Positions 41,874 to 49,796 of a stretch of 64,000 nucleotides of DNA are shown piece by piece. A model generated the notes under the pieces. The model had not been told where the DNA came from. It saw only the letters and a list, made by a program, of their open reading frames with translations, and searched no databases. The stretch comes from an uncultured Oscillospiraceae bacterium (GTDB lineage: Bacteria; Bacillota; Clostridia; Oscillospirales; Ruminococcaceae): positions 62,001 through 126,000 of the forward strand of contig CAJUPO010000003.1 of the NCBI GenBank assembly GCA_910588145.1, given 5' to 3'. A program made the translations under genes and the position numbers. Positions within the stretch are counted from its first letter, which is position 1, and each line of letters opens with the position of its first letter.

Positions 41874-42974
41874 CTATCCTGCCTTAAAATTATAGACAGG
41901 TTTAATCTGATTTATTACTTCTGCTGTAGGTCCGATTTGCGATAGAATATCATTCATGCTTTTATAAGCCATAGGGCATTCATCCAGCGTATCTGCATTG
42001 ACCGTTGAGGAATATATTCCGTTCATCTCCTTTTTATATGCATTTAACGTATAATTATTTTTTACTTCACTTCTGCTCATTAATCTGCCTGCTCCATGCG
42101 GAGCCGAACAGTTCCAGTCAGTATTTCCCAAGCCCCTGCAAATCAAGGCTCCGTCACGCATATTAATAGGAATTAATAATATTTCTCCCTTTTGGGCAGA
42201 AACAGCCCCCTTACGCAAAATATTATTTTTTAAATCAATATAGTTATGGATTGTTGTAAATCTATAATCTTCCTTAAGCTTGCAACCTTTTAGGATAGTA
42301 TCCGCAATAGCCCTTCTGTTCCATAGGGCAAATTCCTGCAATATTCCCATGTCATGCAGATAATCCTCCATTAACTGTCCTTTGCAATAAGCAAGCTCAT
42401 ATGGAATTTCCTGCTGACTTCCCAATTCTTTAAAGGCTGAGTCCTGATAATATTGAGCCGCCTGAAGCCCTATATGACGGCTGCCGGAATGTACTGTAAG
42501 ATACAGATTATCCTCCTGATCCCTGTCAATTTCTATGAAATGGTTGCCGCCTCCCAAAGTTCCAAGACTTAGTTCTCCTCGCTGTAAATTCACGAAATCC
42601 TTACATCTGAGTTCCTCCAAACGTGTTTGAGCAAAATACTTATGCGCTTTGTCACGAATGGCAAATCCGGCAGGAATATTTTTATGAATGAAGCTGTCCA
42701 ATTCAGGCAGATTAACTCTTTTATTTTGCAGCTTTATAGTTTCCATGCCGCAGCCAATGTCTACTCCCACAAGATTGGGTACAATTTTATCTGTAATTGT
42801 CATGGTCGTTCCTATTGTACATCCCGCACCTGCATGTACATCAGGCATAATTCTTATTTTGCTGTCACTTACAAAACTCTGATCCAGTAATTTTTTTATC
42901 TGCCCTTGGGCGCTGTCCTCAATAAAATCTGAGTATATTGCTGCAACATTATATTTTCCCTTTAGTAAAATCAT
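41874..42974 (-). CDS. rtcB: RtcB-type RNA-splicing ligase
   Basis: 366 residues. MPDVHAGAGCTIGTTMTI and VGVDIGCGMETIKL hold manganese ligands; GTLGGGNHFIEID and LTVHSGSRHIG continue the pattern, and APHGAGRLMSRSEV contains the His that takes GMP. RtcB joins 2',3'-cyclic phosphate and 5'-OH RNA ends and serves RNA repair in bacteria. This is the shorter bacterial class. No rtcA or rtcR partner lies nearby. GGAG lies before the ATG; monocistronic. Confidence 0.95.
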   Translation of the reverse strand: MILLKGKYNVAAIYSDFIEDSAQGQIKKLLDQSFVSDSKIRIMPDVHAGAGCTIGTTMTITDKIVPNLVGVDIGCGMETIKLQNKRVNLPELDSFIHKNIPAGFAIRDKAHKYFAQTRLEELRCKDFVNLQRGELSLGTLGGGNHFIEIDRDQEDNLYLTVHSGSRHIGLQAAQYYQDSAFKELGSQQEIPYELAYCKGQLMEDYLHDMGILQEFALWNRRAIADTILKGCKLKEDYRFTTIHNYIDLKNNILRKGAVSAQKGEILLIPINMRDGALICRGLGNTDWNCSAPHGAGRLMSRSEVKNNYTLNAYKKEMNGIYSSTVNADTLDECPMAYKSMNDILSQIGPTAEVINQIKPVYNFKAG

Positions 42975-43284
42975 ATTAAACTCCTTTATTCTGTATAAGC
43001 CGCACGATGTTTATCCGTTAGGCTGTATTTTTTTACCCTCATCACCTTATTTAAATGTATTTAATTTTACACTTTATCGTTAGATTTGTCAAGTTCTTAT
43101 TGCACCAATTTCGACTTTAAAATTATTACTAATATTTGAATATTATTAATATACCTTTAATAATATACAAATTATTCGTGAACATTTTATAAACTTATTA
43201 TTAAAAGTATTGCAATATTATTAAGAAATTGTATAATATTTATGTAATCATGATTATAATAATTAAAATGTGAGGAAACTAAAT
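42975..43284. other. Intergenic region between rtcB and the subtilase gene
   Basis: AT-rich divergent region with no open frame. The only clear element is a promoter for the subtilase gene, TTGCAA (43210-43215), 16 bases, TATAAT (43232-43237). No paired LytTR-like boxes. Confidence 0.6.
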
Positions 43285-45411
43285 ATGAAAAATATACTAA
43301 AAAACATACAGATATTTATTTTGATATGTATGTTATTATGCTCCCCCACAGCAAGCGTTTACGCAGACGAATTAAACAATAACTTTTCAGAAGATCAAAT
43401 TGAATTATGCAATATTGACGATTTATCAGATGATGAATTTGATATGGACTCTGTTATTGTTATTCTGAAAAAAGAGTATAGCGGTCCGGACAGTAAAATC
43501 AATAAAAATATTTTCAGATGTGTTGAAAATAAAAAGGTAGATAATTTGTCAACATCAGAAGAAAGCAACAAAGATCAATTCAGAAATATTATTCATGTTG
43601 AATTAAAGAAAAGCGGACGTAAAGAAGTTAAAAAAGCAATAGAAAAGCTAAGTAAAAGAAAAGAAATTTATTATGTCGGTCCTGATTTAAAATGGGAAGC
43701 CCAAATTGAATCTGTTCCTAACGATCCAGAAATTCAGTCAGAGGTTGTTTTAAAATCATACCGTAATATGCAGCTTCCGGAAGCATGGGATATTACCGTT
43801 GGTTCAAAAGATGTCTTAGCTGCTAATAACGAATCTCTTCAATATACACATGAAGACATTAAGGATAATATGTGGATAAATCCTAATCCAACCACATCTG
43901 AGCTTCACGGATACAATTTTAACAGTTCTACCGGAAGTGTTTATGCAAATGACGGAAACGGTCACGGTACCTTAACAGCAGGAATAATCGGCGCAGTAGG
44001 AAATAATGGCATAGGTACTTCCGGCGTTGCTCAGAAGGTAAGCATAATGTCTGTAATGGCGTCCGGATCATCTCAATTTGCTCAGGCAATGAATTTTCTT
44101 AATGACCATGATGTAAATCTGCTTAATATATCATTACTATGGGGAAAAACTCTTGACCAGTCAATAAAACAGAGTTTTATAAATTTTAACGGACTTGTAA
44201 CAATTGCAGCCGGAAATGATGGTCTTAATCTGGATACTTCTCCAAGATACCCCGCTTCATATAGTACTATATGTGGTAACGTAATCGCTGTTGCAGCGGT
44301 AGACGAAAACGATAATCTTACAGATTATTCATGTTACGGTGTCAATACAGTTGCACTGGCAGCTCCTGCCCTATATAAATCTCTGGGTCTGAATAATACC
44401 TATTATATTGGCGCAGGCACTTCAAGCGCTGCTCCTGTTGTACTTGGAACAGCCGCACTTATCAAATCCGTTGCCCCTAATTATGAATGGTATCAGGTCA
44501 AAGCTGCAATTCTTAATAATGTTGATGTTTTGCCTGGTCTTTCCGGAAAAGTAAGCACGGGCGGACGTATTAATGCATACAAAGCATTAAAAGCAGTTAC
44601 AGCAGAAAGCGGTACATATTATATTAGAAATGCCAATAGTAATTTATATCTTGATGCAGAAGCTTCTGCTTACACTGATTTGATACAACACGCATTTATG
44701 GGCGGAAATAATCAGCGTTTTACACTGGAATACAACTCATTAAAATGTGTGCAGAATAATAAATATTTGACAACAGGATCATCTGTTAAACCCAACTTCC
44801 AAAAAGCTGTTTTGGGAGCAAAGTCAAATGTATATTTATCTAAAAATATTGACGGAACATATTATATACTAAAAAAGGACGGTAGCAGCTTGAAAGCCCT
44901 TGATGTTAATAATGCAAGTACATCTACCGAAAGTATTGGCTGGAGCAGCCTTACAGGCAGTGCAAGTCAGAAATGGGTTCTTGAAGACGGTAATAAATCA
45001 AAATTTGAACAAGGCACCTACTATATCATCAACAAAAACAGCGGCAGATATCTGGATTTAGCTGAAGATACCGGCTCTTTAATTCAACATGGATATAATA
45101 ACGGAAATAACCAAAAGTGGGAGCTTATTCCTCAATCAAACGGTACATACCTTATTAAGACAAAGTCACAGAAATATCCAGGTTATATTAATTTTAATAT
45201 CTCTGATTCAAAATACTACGGAGTAGTAAAAAATACAAGTATGCAAATAGAAATATTTAAAAATGACAATGATACCTACAAGCTTCATTGGCCAAATTAC
45301 GCATATTGCCTTTCTGTCGAAAACGCTTCAACAGAAAATTATACTAAAACTCTATGGACTTCATATAATAACTCTGAAAATGAACAGTGGTACATTAGAA
45401 AAGTATCATAA
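43285..45411 (+). CDS. Secreted subtilase-like protein lacking catalytic Asp, with ricin-type lectin C-terminus
   Basis: 708 residues from the ATG at 43285 (the GTG at 43270 overlaps the ribosome site). Signal peptide to about VYADE, then an inhibitor-I9-like propeptide (residues 55-135). The S8 fold follows: the Asp motif (usually DTG) reads LAANNESLQYTHEDI, with Asn181 at the Asp position; His227 (NGHGTLTAGI), oxyanion Asn311 (AAGNDG) and Ser380 (GTSSAAP) remain. Residues 445-708 form ricin-B-like beta-trefoil repeats (GTYYIRNANSNLYLDAE, NNQKWEL). It is probably a weak or inactive protease or a binding protein. Own promoter and terminator; an ABC operon follows. Confidence 0.9.
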   Translation: MKNILKNIQIFILICMLLCSPTASVYADELNNNFSEDQIELCNIDDLSDDEFDMDSVIVILKKEYSGPDSKINKNIFRCVENKKVDNLSTSEESNKDQFRNIIHVELKKSGRKEVKKAIEKLSKRKEIYYVGPDLKWEAQIESVPNDPEIQSEVVLKSYRNMQLPEAWDITVGSKDVLAANNESLQYTHEDIKDNMWINPNPTTSELHGYNFNSSTGSVYANDGNGHGTLTAGIIGAVGNNGIGTSGVAQKVSIMSVMASGSSQFAQAMNFLNDHDVNLLNISLLWGKTLDQSIKQSFINFNGLVTIAAGNDGLNLDTSPRYPASYSTICGNVIAVAAVDENDNLTDYSCYGVNTVALAAPALYKSLGLNNTYYIGAGTSSAAPVVLGTAALIKSVAPNYEWYQVKAAILNNVDVLPGLSGKVSTGGRINAYKALKAVTAESGTYYIRNANSNLYLDAEASAYTDLIQHAFMGGNNQRFTLEYNSLKCVQNNKYLTTGSSVKPNFQKAVLGAKSNVYLSKNIDGTYYILKKDGSSLKALDVNNASTSTESIGWSSLTGSASQKWVLEDGNKSKFEQGTYYIINKNSGRYLDLAEDTGSLIQHGYNNGNNQKWELIPQSNGTYLIKTKSQKYPGYINFNISDSKYYGVVKNTSMQIEIFKNDNDTYKLHWPNYAYCLSVENASTENYTKTLWTSYNNSENEQWYIRKVS

Positions 45412-45432
45412 TAATTTTTATTAATTAAAAAT

Positions 45433-45472
45433 GGTAAAAAGCCAGTGGATAAATCCATTGGCTTTTTTTTTT
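45433..45472 (+). terminator. Subtilase gene terminator
   Basis: AAAAAGCCAGTGGAT / ATCCATTGGCTTTTT (one G-T pair) followed by a long T run. Confidence 0.9.
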
Positions 45473-45522
45473 AAATTGATATTAATAAAATGTAAAAAAA
45501 TATAAAATTATAATTTATATTG

Positions 45523-45551
45523 TTGATTTTAATATTAAACTATTATATAAT
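45523..45551 (+). promoter_or_regulatory. Promoter of the FtsX/MacB-type ABC operon
   Basis: TTGATT (45523-45528), 17 bases, TATAAT (45546-45551). Confidence 0.75.
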
Positions 45552-45591
45552 ATAATTATAATTATTATTTATACACAGAAGGAGGCTGCTA

Positions 45592-46731
45592 ATGAAATTC
45601 ATTAAAAAAAATCTTATAATTTTTATTAAAAACGAAAAAATGATATTTTTTCTTATGCTGCTTTGTATCTTTACATCATCATTTATTATTGATTTTTCAT
45701 ATGGATTATATCAAAATTTTCACGTTATAAAAGCTGAGGAAGAAAGCGAATTATATGAATTTGAAATTCCATTCAACAATGATCTGAATGGTAATTATGC
45801 TGCAAAGGAAGCCGTCAAAAGTACTCTGCTGACTTTTTCTGAGAAATTAAATGACAGTATTGATATGTATCTTGTTTTACCGCACCTTGATGAAATCCCA
45901 GCTGATAAGTATGGAAATACAAATATACGGTTTACAATAAAAAACGGCGCAATCGCTCCATGTAAAATTTATAAGGATAATTTAAAAAAATATGGTACTC
46001 TTATAGAAGGCGAATATTTTTCTGACGCTCAGGAAGCAAACGGCGATAATGTTGTACTTATATTTAATGGAGATATATCAAACAAATTAATGGTTAAAGA
46101 TGATAAAATCTCATTTCAAGGCAAACTGTATGATGTAATAGGAATTCAAAAAATGCATCCTATAATAGTTCCGTTTAACAGCCTGAATGAAGATACACCA
46201 ATTAATACTATACTGTTTCACTTTAAAAAGCCTGTTACTCGAAGCCAATACAATGAAATAAAAGAAATATTTTCAAATAATTTCGGCGAAATTGCATCAA
46301 TTCCCGATCTTGATATTCCAGAATCGGAAAATTACTATCTTTATAATACTATTATCTTAATCTCTGTAATGATCGCAGTTCTTGCAGCTGTAAACTTTGC
46401 TGTACTTTACAAATACATACTTTCAAAACGAACCAAAACACTCTCAATATTCAGAATCTGCGGATATACCAAAAGAAAAGCCCTTACTTTATTTTTATCC
46501 GAATGTATGTTTATATCTGTTCCCGTTTTTGTTCTGACTACACTAATATACCATAAGGCTGTACTGCCTGTTTTGGCAAAAAGATTTGAATATATAGAAT
46601 CAGCATACAGTTTAAAATTATACTTAACGATATTTGCAATTTATCTGCTTTCATCCTTAACTGTAACCGGAATAATGATATATTTTTCATTTTTAAGAAA
46701 AACCATCATAGAAACAAAGGGAGGTAAATAA
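45592..46731 (+). CDS. FtsX-like ABC permease
   Basis: 379 residues. N-terminal membrane helix (MIFFLMLLCIFTSSFIIDFS), a ~210-residue extracellular domain, then three C-terminal helices (TIILISVMIAVLAAVNFAVL, LFLSECMFISVPVFVLTTLI, LYLTIFAIYLLSSLTVTGIM) with the coupling segment KTLSIFRICGYTKRKA between. This is the MacB/FtsX type III layout, whose members do mechanotransmission or drive peptide/lipoprotein export rather than simple transport. GGAGG lies 6 bases before the ATG. The next permease begins one base after its stop. Confidence 0.88.
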   Translation: MKFIKKNLIIFIKNEKMIFFLMLLCIFTSSFIIDFSYGLYQNFHVIKAEEESELYEFEIPFNNDLNGNYAAKEAVKSTLLTFSEKLNDSIDMYLVLPHLDEIPADKYGNTNIRFTIKNGAIAPCKIYKDNLKKYGTLIEGEYFSDAQEANGDNVVLIFNGDISNKLMVKDDKISFQGKLYDVIGIQKMHPIIVPFNSLNEDTPINTILFHFKKPVTRSQYNEIKEIFSNNFGEIASIPDLDIPESENYYLYNTIILISVMIAVLAAVNFAVLYKYILSKRTKTLSIFRICGYTKRKALTLFLSECMFISVPVFVLTTLIYHKAVLPVLAKRFEYIESAYSLKLYLTIFAIYLLSSLTVTGIMIYFSFLRKTIIETKGGK

Positions 46732-46732
46732 C

Positions 46733-47923
46733 ATGCTTCTCAAGCTTGGTATAAAAAATTTAAAGCATAATCTTATTATGAATCTGCTTTTGATAATTCA
46801 AATGACAGTTGTTTTATTACTCGCAGTCAGCATGGTTTCTACAATAGTAACAAGATTCCAGTATTATACACCATTAAAAAAACAGCTTAACAGCAATGGG
46901 TATTTTTATTACATAGAACATGGAATAAATCCTGTAACTGGTGCAACATTAAGACAGACTGAAGAACTTCATGATTTATTAGAAGGTGAAAAAGAAATAT
47001 TTGCCGCCTATTCTCCTTGGCTGTCCTATAATGATGAATCTGTAAACTTTGTTAGTTACGATAATGAATTAATTGATATTTATACTCCGGAAATTGAAAG
47101 CGGAAAATGGTTTGATCTGAATCAAGATCAAAGTGAAACTGTTCAATTGGTAGTATCTCAGAATCCTTATGGTTTTAAAGTGGGTGACAAGATAAAACTG
47201 GACAGTTTCGGTAATAACTTAAACGCAGAAATTGTTGGAATTCTTAAAGAAGGTACTAAAATAATGGGTTTTACAGTTCCATTTGATAAATGCGACTGCC
47301 GTAATGCATTTAAAAATTATAATTATCAAATTGAAGAAAAACCGCTGTTTATATTGAATCAAAAAAGCCTTTTAGATAAAAACATTACAATGCAGCTTAA
47401 CGGTCCTGTTTTTGTCACCTATCCTGACGATGTACCTAACGATTTATTAGAAAAAAACAACAGCATTATAAAAACCATGATGACCTTAAATATTACGCCT
47501 TTAAATGAAATGAAAAATAACAGCATGGATTACATATTTTCACAGCTGTACACATTATTCCCCATTTTAATTTGTGTGCTTATTTTGACCTTAGTAGGCG
47601 CTGTCAGCGTAAGCGCATTATCAGCCAAAAGACAACTGAAGAATTATGCTGTTTATTACATCTGCGGTTTGAAGTGGAAACAATGCGCAAAGGTTAATTT
47701 TTATTCTTCACTTATTTGTATAGTTTTTTCATTTTTACTAAGCATTACAGCGGTAACAGCTATTCAAATATTTAATATTTTTGATGAAACAGTTATTCAG
47801 CCTGGAATTTGGCAGCTTGCAGGCTGTATTATTCTTACTGTATTTTACTTGATTTTATCAATAGCGCTTCCGATAAGCATTATAGGCAAAAACACTCCCC
47901 ATGAAGTATTAAAATTAAATTAG
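46733..47923 (+). CDS. FtsX-like ABC permease
   Basis: 396 residues with the same layout as its neighbour: first helix LLLIIQMTVVLLLAVSMVST, an extracellular domain with SQNPYGFKVGDKIKLDSFG, then three helices (LFPILICVLILTLVGAVSVS, SLICIVFSFLLSITAVTAIQ, CIILTVFYLILSIALPISII). The coupling region is KRQLKNYAVYYICGLKWKQC. The two unequal permeases would form a heterodimer with the ATPase encoded next. Ribosome site GGAGG. Confidence 0.88.
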   Translation: MLLKLGIKNLKHNLIMNLLLIIQMTVVLLLAVSMVSTIVTRFQYYTPLKKQLNSNGYFYYIEHGINPVTGATLRQTEELHDLLEGEKEIFAAYSPWLSYNDESVNFVSYDNELIDIYTPEIESGKWFDLNQDQSETVQLVVSQNPYGFKVGDKIKLDSFGNNLNAEIVGILKEGTKIMGFTVPFDKCDCRNAFKNYNYQIEEKPLFILNQKSLLDKNITMQLNGPVFVTYPDDVPNDLLEKNNSIIKTMMTLNITPLNEMKNNSMDYIFSQLYTLFPILICVLILTLVGAVSVSALSAKRQLKNYAVYYICGLKWKQCAKVNFYSSLICIVFSFLLSITAVTAIQIFNIFDETVIQPGIWQLAGCIILTVFYLILSIALPISIIGKNTPHEVLKLN

Positions 47924-47933
47924 GAGAATCTTT

Positions 47934-48596
47934 ATGATCGAATTAAAGAATATAACTAAAATTTATAATAAAGGAAAATCGAATGAGTATACTGCTCTCA
48001 CAGAAGTAAATTGTACTATTCATGATGGTGAACTTGTCGCTATTATCGGTAAATCCGGTGCAGGCAAATCAACTCTTCTCCATGTTTTAGCCTGCATTGA
48101 CAGTTACGAAAACGGAAAGTATTTTATAGACGATCTGTTAGTAAAAAATTTAAGTGAATCAAAGCTGGCTGAAATAAGAAACAGCAAAATAGGCATTATT
48201 ATGCAGGACTTTGCTCTTGTAGATGATTTTTCGTGTATTGAAAATGTTCTTTTGCCTTTGGATTTTGCTAAAAAGAAAAAACCTGAGAGAACCAAGCTCG
48301 CAATGCAGGCTTTGAAATCTGTAGGAATGGATAGCATGGCTAAAAAACCCATAAATAAGCTTTCAGGAGGTCAAAAACAACGTGTAGCAATCGCAAGAGC
48401 AATAGTAAACGAACCTGCTGTAATTTTAGCCGACGAACCAACTGGTGCTCTTGATTCTAAAACATCTTCTGAAATAATGTCCCTTTTTCATCAATTGAAT
48501 GAAAAAGGAAAAACTGTAATTATTGTAACTCATGATATGGAAATTGCAAATCAATGCAGCAGAATTATCGAAATATCAGATGGCAAAATACTTTAA
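47934..48596 (+). CDS. MacB/LolD-type ABC ATP-binding protein
   Basis: 220 residues. Walker A IGKSGAGKSTLLHVLA, Q-loop IIMQDFALVDDFS, signature NKLSGGQKQRVAIARAI, Walker B VILADEPTGALDS and H-loop VIIVTHDME. This matches the LolD/MacB/FtsE group that pairs with FtsX-like permeases such as those just upstream. The start follows the permease by 10 bases. Ten kilobases of surface-protein genes surround it, so an export or cell-envelope role is likely. Substrate unknown. Confidence 0.95.
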   Translation: MIELKNITKIYNKGKSNEYTALTEVNCTIHDGELVAIIGKSGAGKSTLLHVLACIDSYENGKYFIDDLLVKNLSESKLAEIRNSKIGIIMQDFALVDDFSCIENVLLPLDFAKKKKPERTKLAMQALKSVGMDSMAKKPINKLSGGQKQRVAIARAIVNEPAVILADEPTGALDSKTSSEIMSLFHQLNEKGKTVIIVTHDMEIANQCSRIIEISDGKIL

Positions 48597-48626
48597 CTAA
48601 TACTGCTTATAATAATTCTTCTAACA

Positions 48627-48690
48627 TGGGGGATTAAAAATCTGCGTTGGGGGATTTTATATTGACTTTTTGTATAAATAATGATATTAT
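48627..48690 (+). promoter_or_regulatory. Promoter with tandem LytTR-like boxes before decayed LPXTG gene and sortase
   Basis: TGGGGGATT twice (48627-48635, 48648-48656; period 21), then TTGACT (48662-48667), 17 bases, TATTAT (48685-48690). From the first box into the -35 it is almost base for base the agrB1 promoter. Confidence 0.7.
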
Positions 48691-48715
48691 TAATTAAAAT
48701 AATAAAAATATTTAT

Positions 48716-48840
48716 ACAACTCTGCCTGATACCGGTTATTCTAAATGGATATTATTGCAGCGTCAGTGGGAATGGTAGGAGTAGGCTCAGCAGCAATTAT
48801 AAAATCAGGTGTTTTTAGAAAAAAGAAAAACAATAGTTAA
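48716..48840 (+). pseudogene. Remnant of an LPXTG protein gene (sorting-signal tail only)
   Basis: 26 bases after the -10 box the DNA reads TTLPDTGYSKW, then after a 7-base deletion relative to the intact copy shifts frame to ASVGMVGVGSAAIIKSG, VFRKKKNNS and a stop. The intact LPXTG gene (29462-30433) ends LPETGYSKW...VGMVGVGSAAIIKSGFFRKK. Signal peptide, leucine-rich region and stalk are all missing. The promoter before it and the hairpin after it match those of the intact gene, so a whole second gene copy once stood here. Confidence 0.85.
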
Positions 48841-48849
48841 TAAATTCAA

Positions 48850-48875
48850 GGGTGCATTGTAATTTCAATGCACCC
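48850..48875 (+). terminator. Hairpin after the LPXTG remnant
   Basis: GGGTGCATTG / CAATGCACCC around a 6-base loop; same stem as that after the intact LPXTG gene (29412-29449). Confidence 0.75.
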
Positions 48876-48903
48876 AATTTCTCTGATTATAGGCGGTGAG
48901 GAT

Positions 48904-49419
48904 ATGCAAATAAAAAAGAACAAAAAACTTCTATTTTTAACTGGAGTAATAATTTTTGCAATCGGCTTTGGGATACTTTCTGTTTTTGGATATAAACGCA
49001 TAAGCCGTGAACTATATAAACAAAAATTGCTTCGGGAATGCGTTGTATTTGAGATACCGTCATTGGATATAAAAGTACCAGTGATGGACGGTACTGATAG
49101 TGAAATACTTTCTGTTGCCGCAGGTCATTTTAAGGATACCGGAAAAGTCGGATCGGGAAACTACTGTATTGCCGGGCATAACAGCACAATATATGCGGAA
49201 ATTTTTAACGAATTAGATAATATAAAAATTGGTGCAGAAATGTATCTGTATGATAACGACGATGAGAAAACTTGTTTTACGTATAAAGTGTCCGAAAAAA
49301 TAATTGTAAATCCCGAAGAAACATGGGTTCTTAATGATTTTAACGATGATAGGATTACTGTCATTACGTGCACAGATGAAGGTTCGCAAAGACAAGTTAT
49401 CATTGGAATCAAAAAGTAA
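48904..49419 (+). CDS. Sortase
   Basis: 171 residues from the ATG at 48904 (GGCGGTGA upstream); the ATG at 48868 lies inside the hairpin. One N-terminal membrane anchor (LLFLTGVIIFAIGFGILSVF), then the sortase barrel with catalytic His in NYCIAGHNS, Cys in ITVITCTDEG, and Arg in SQRQVIIG. It cuts LPXTG-type signals and links the protein to peptidoglycan. Class is uncertain: the small size resembles class D. It sits beside a decayed LPXTG gene, and the only intact LPXTG protein seen in this window is at 29462-30433. Confidence 0.92.
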   Translation: MQIKKNKKLLFLTGVIIFAIGFGILSVFGYKRISRELYKQKLLRECVVFEIPSLDIKVPVMDGTDSEILSVAAGHFKDTGKVGSGNYCIAGHNSTIYAEIFNELDNIKIGAEMYLYDNDDEKTCFTYKVSEKIIVNPEETWVLNDFNDDRITVITCTDEGSQRQVIIGIKK

Positions 49420-49796
49420 AATTATTCTTTTATATGAAACCGAATTTTACAAATCCTTGCAAACGGTTATAATCGAGTACTTCACCAACAGTTGTACTAT
49501 AATCATAATTACAGTATTACAAAGCTAATCCAGCGGTGAACAAAAGCCCGATGCTGAAACTGCCGTTTGCAAGAGTTAAAGTGGAATTAAGATTTACTTC
49601 ACCGATAAAATAATCAATAAAGTCAAGGTGATTACCGAATACGTCAAGGATAAGAAGCTTCTGAAAAAACATAGGCAGTTACTCCGGAACCATATGCATT
49701 TTGCATATATCTTTTTATAAATTATACTCTACATAAAACAAAAATCCGGTCATAAAGACCGGATTTTTACCTTAATCTAATTATAATCTAAATTGA
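49420..49796. other. Gene-poor stretch after the sortase
   Basis: Short broken frames only, for example a plus-strand frame with KVKVITEYVKDKKLLKKHRQ that has no start; they may be remains of a lost gene. The last part holds the terminator for the minus-strand cellulase gene. Confidence 0.5.
49741..49770 (-). terminator. Terminator of the first GH9 gene
   Basis: AAAATCCGGTC / GACCGGATTTTT around ATAAA; T-run on the minus strand. Confidence 0.9.

Noticed and set aside
49420..49740. Possible transposase remnant
   Set aside because: Short frames have no recognisable transposase motif and no inverted repeats flank them.
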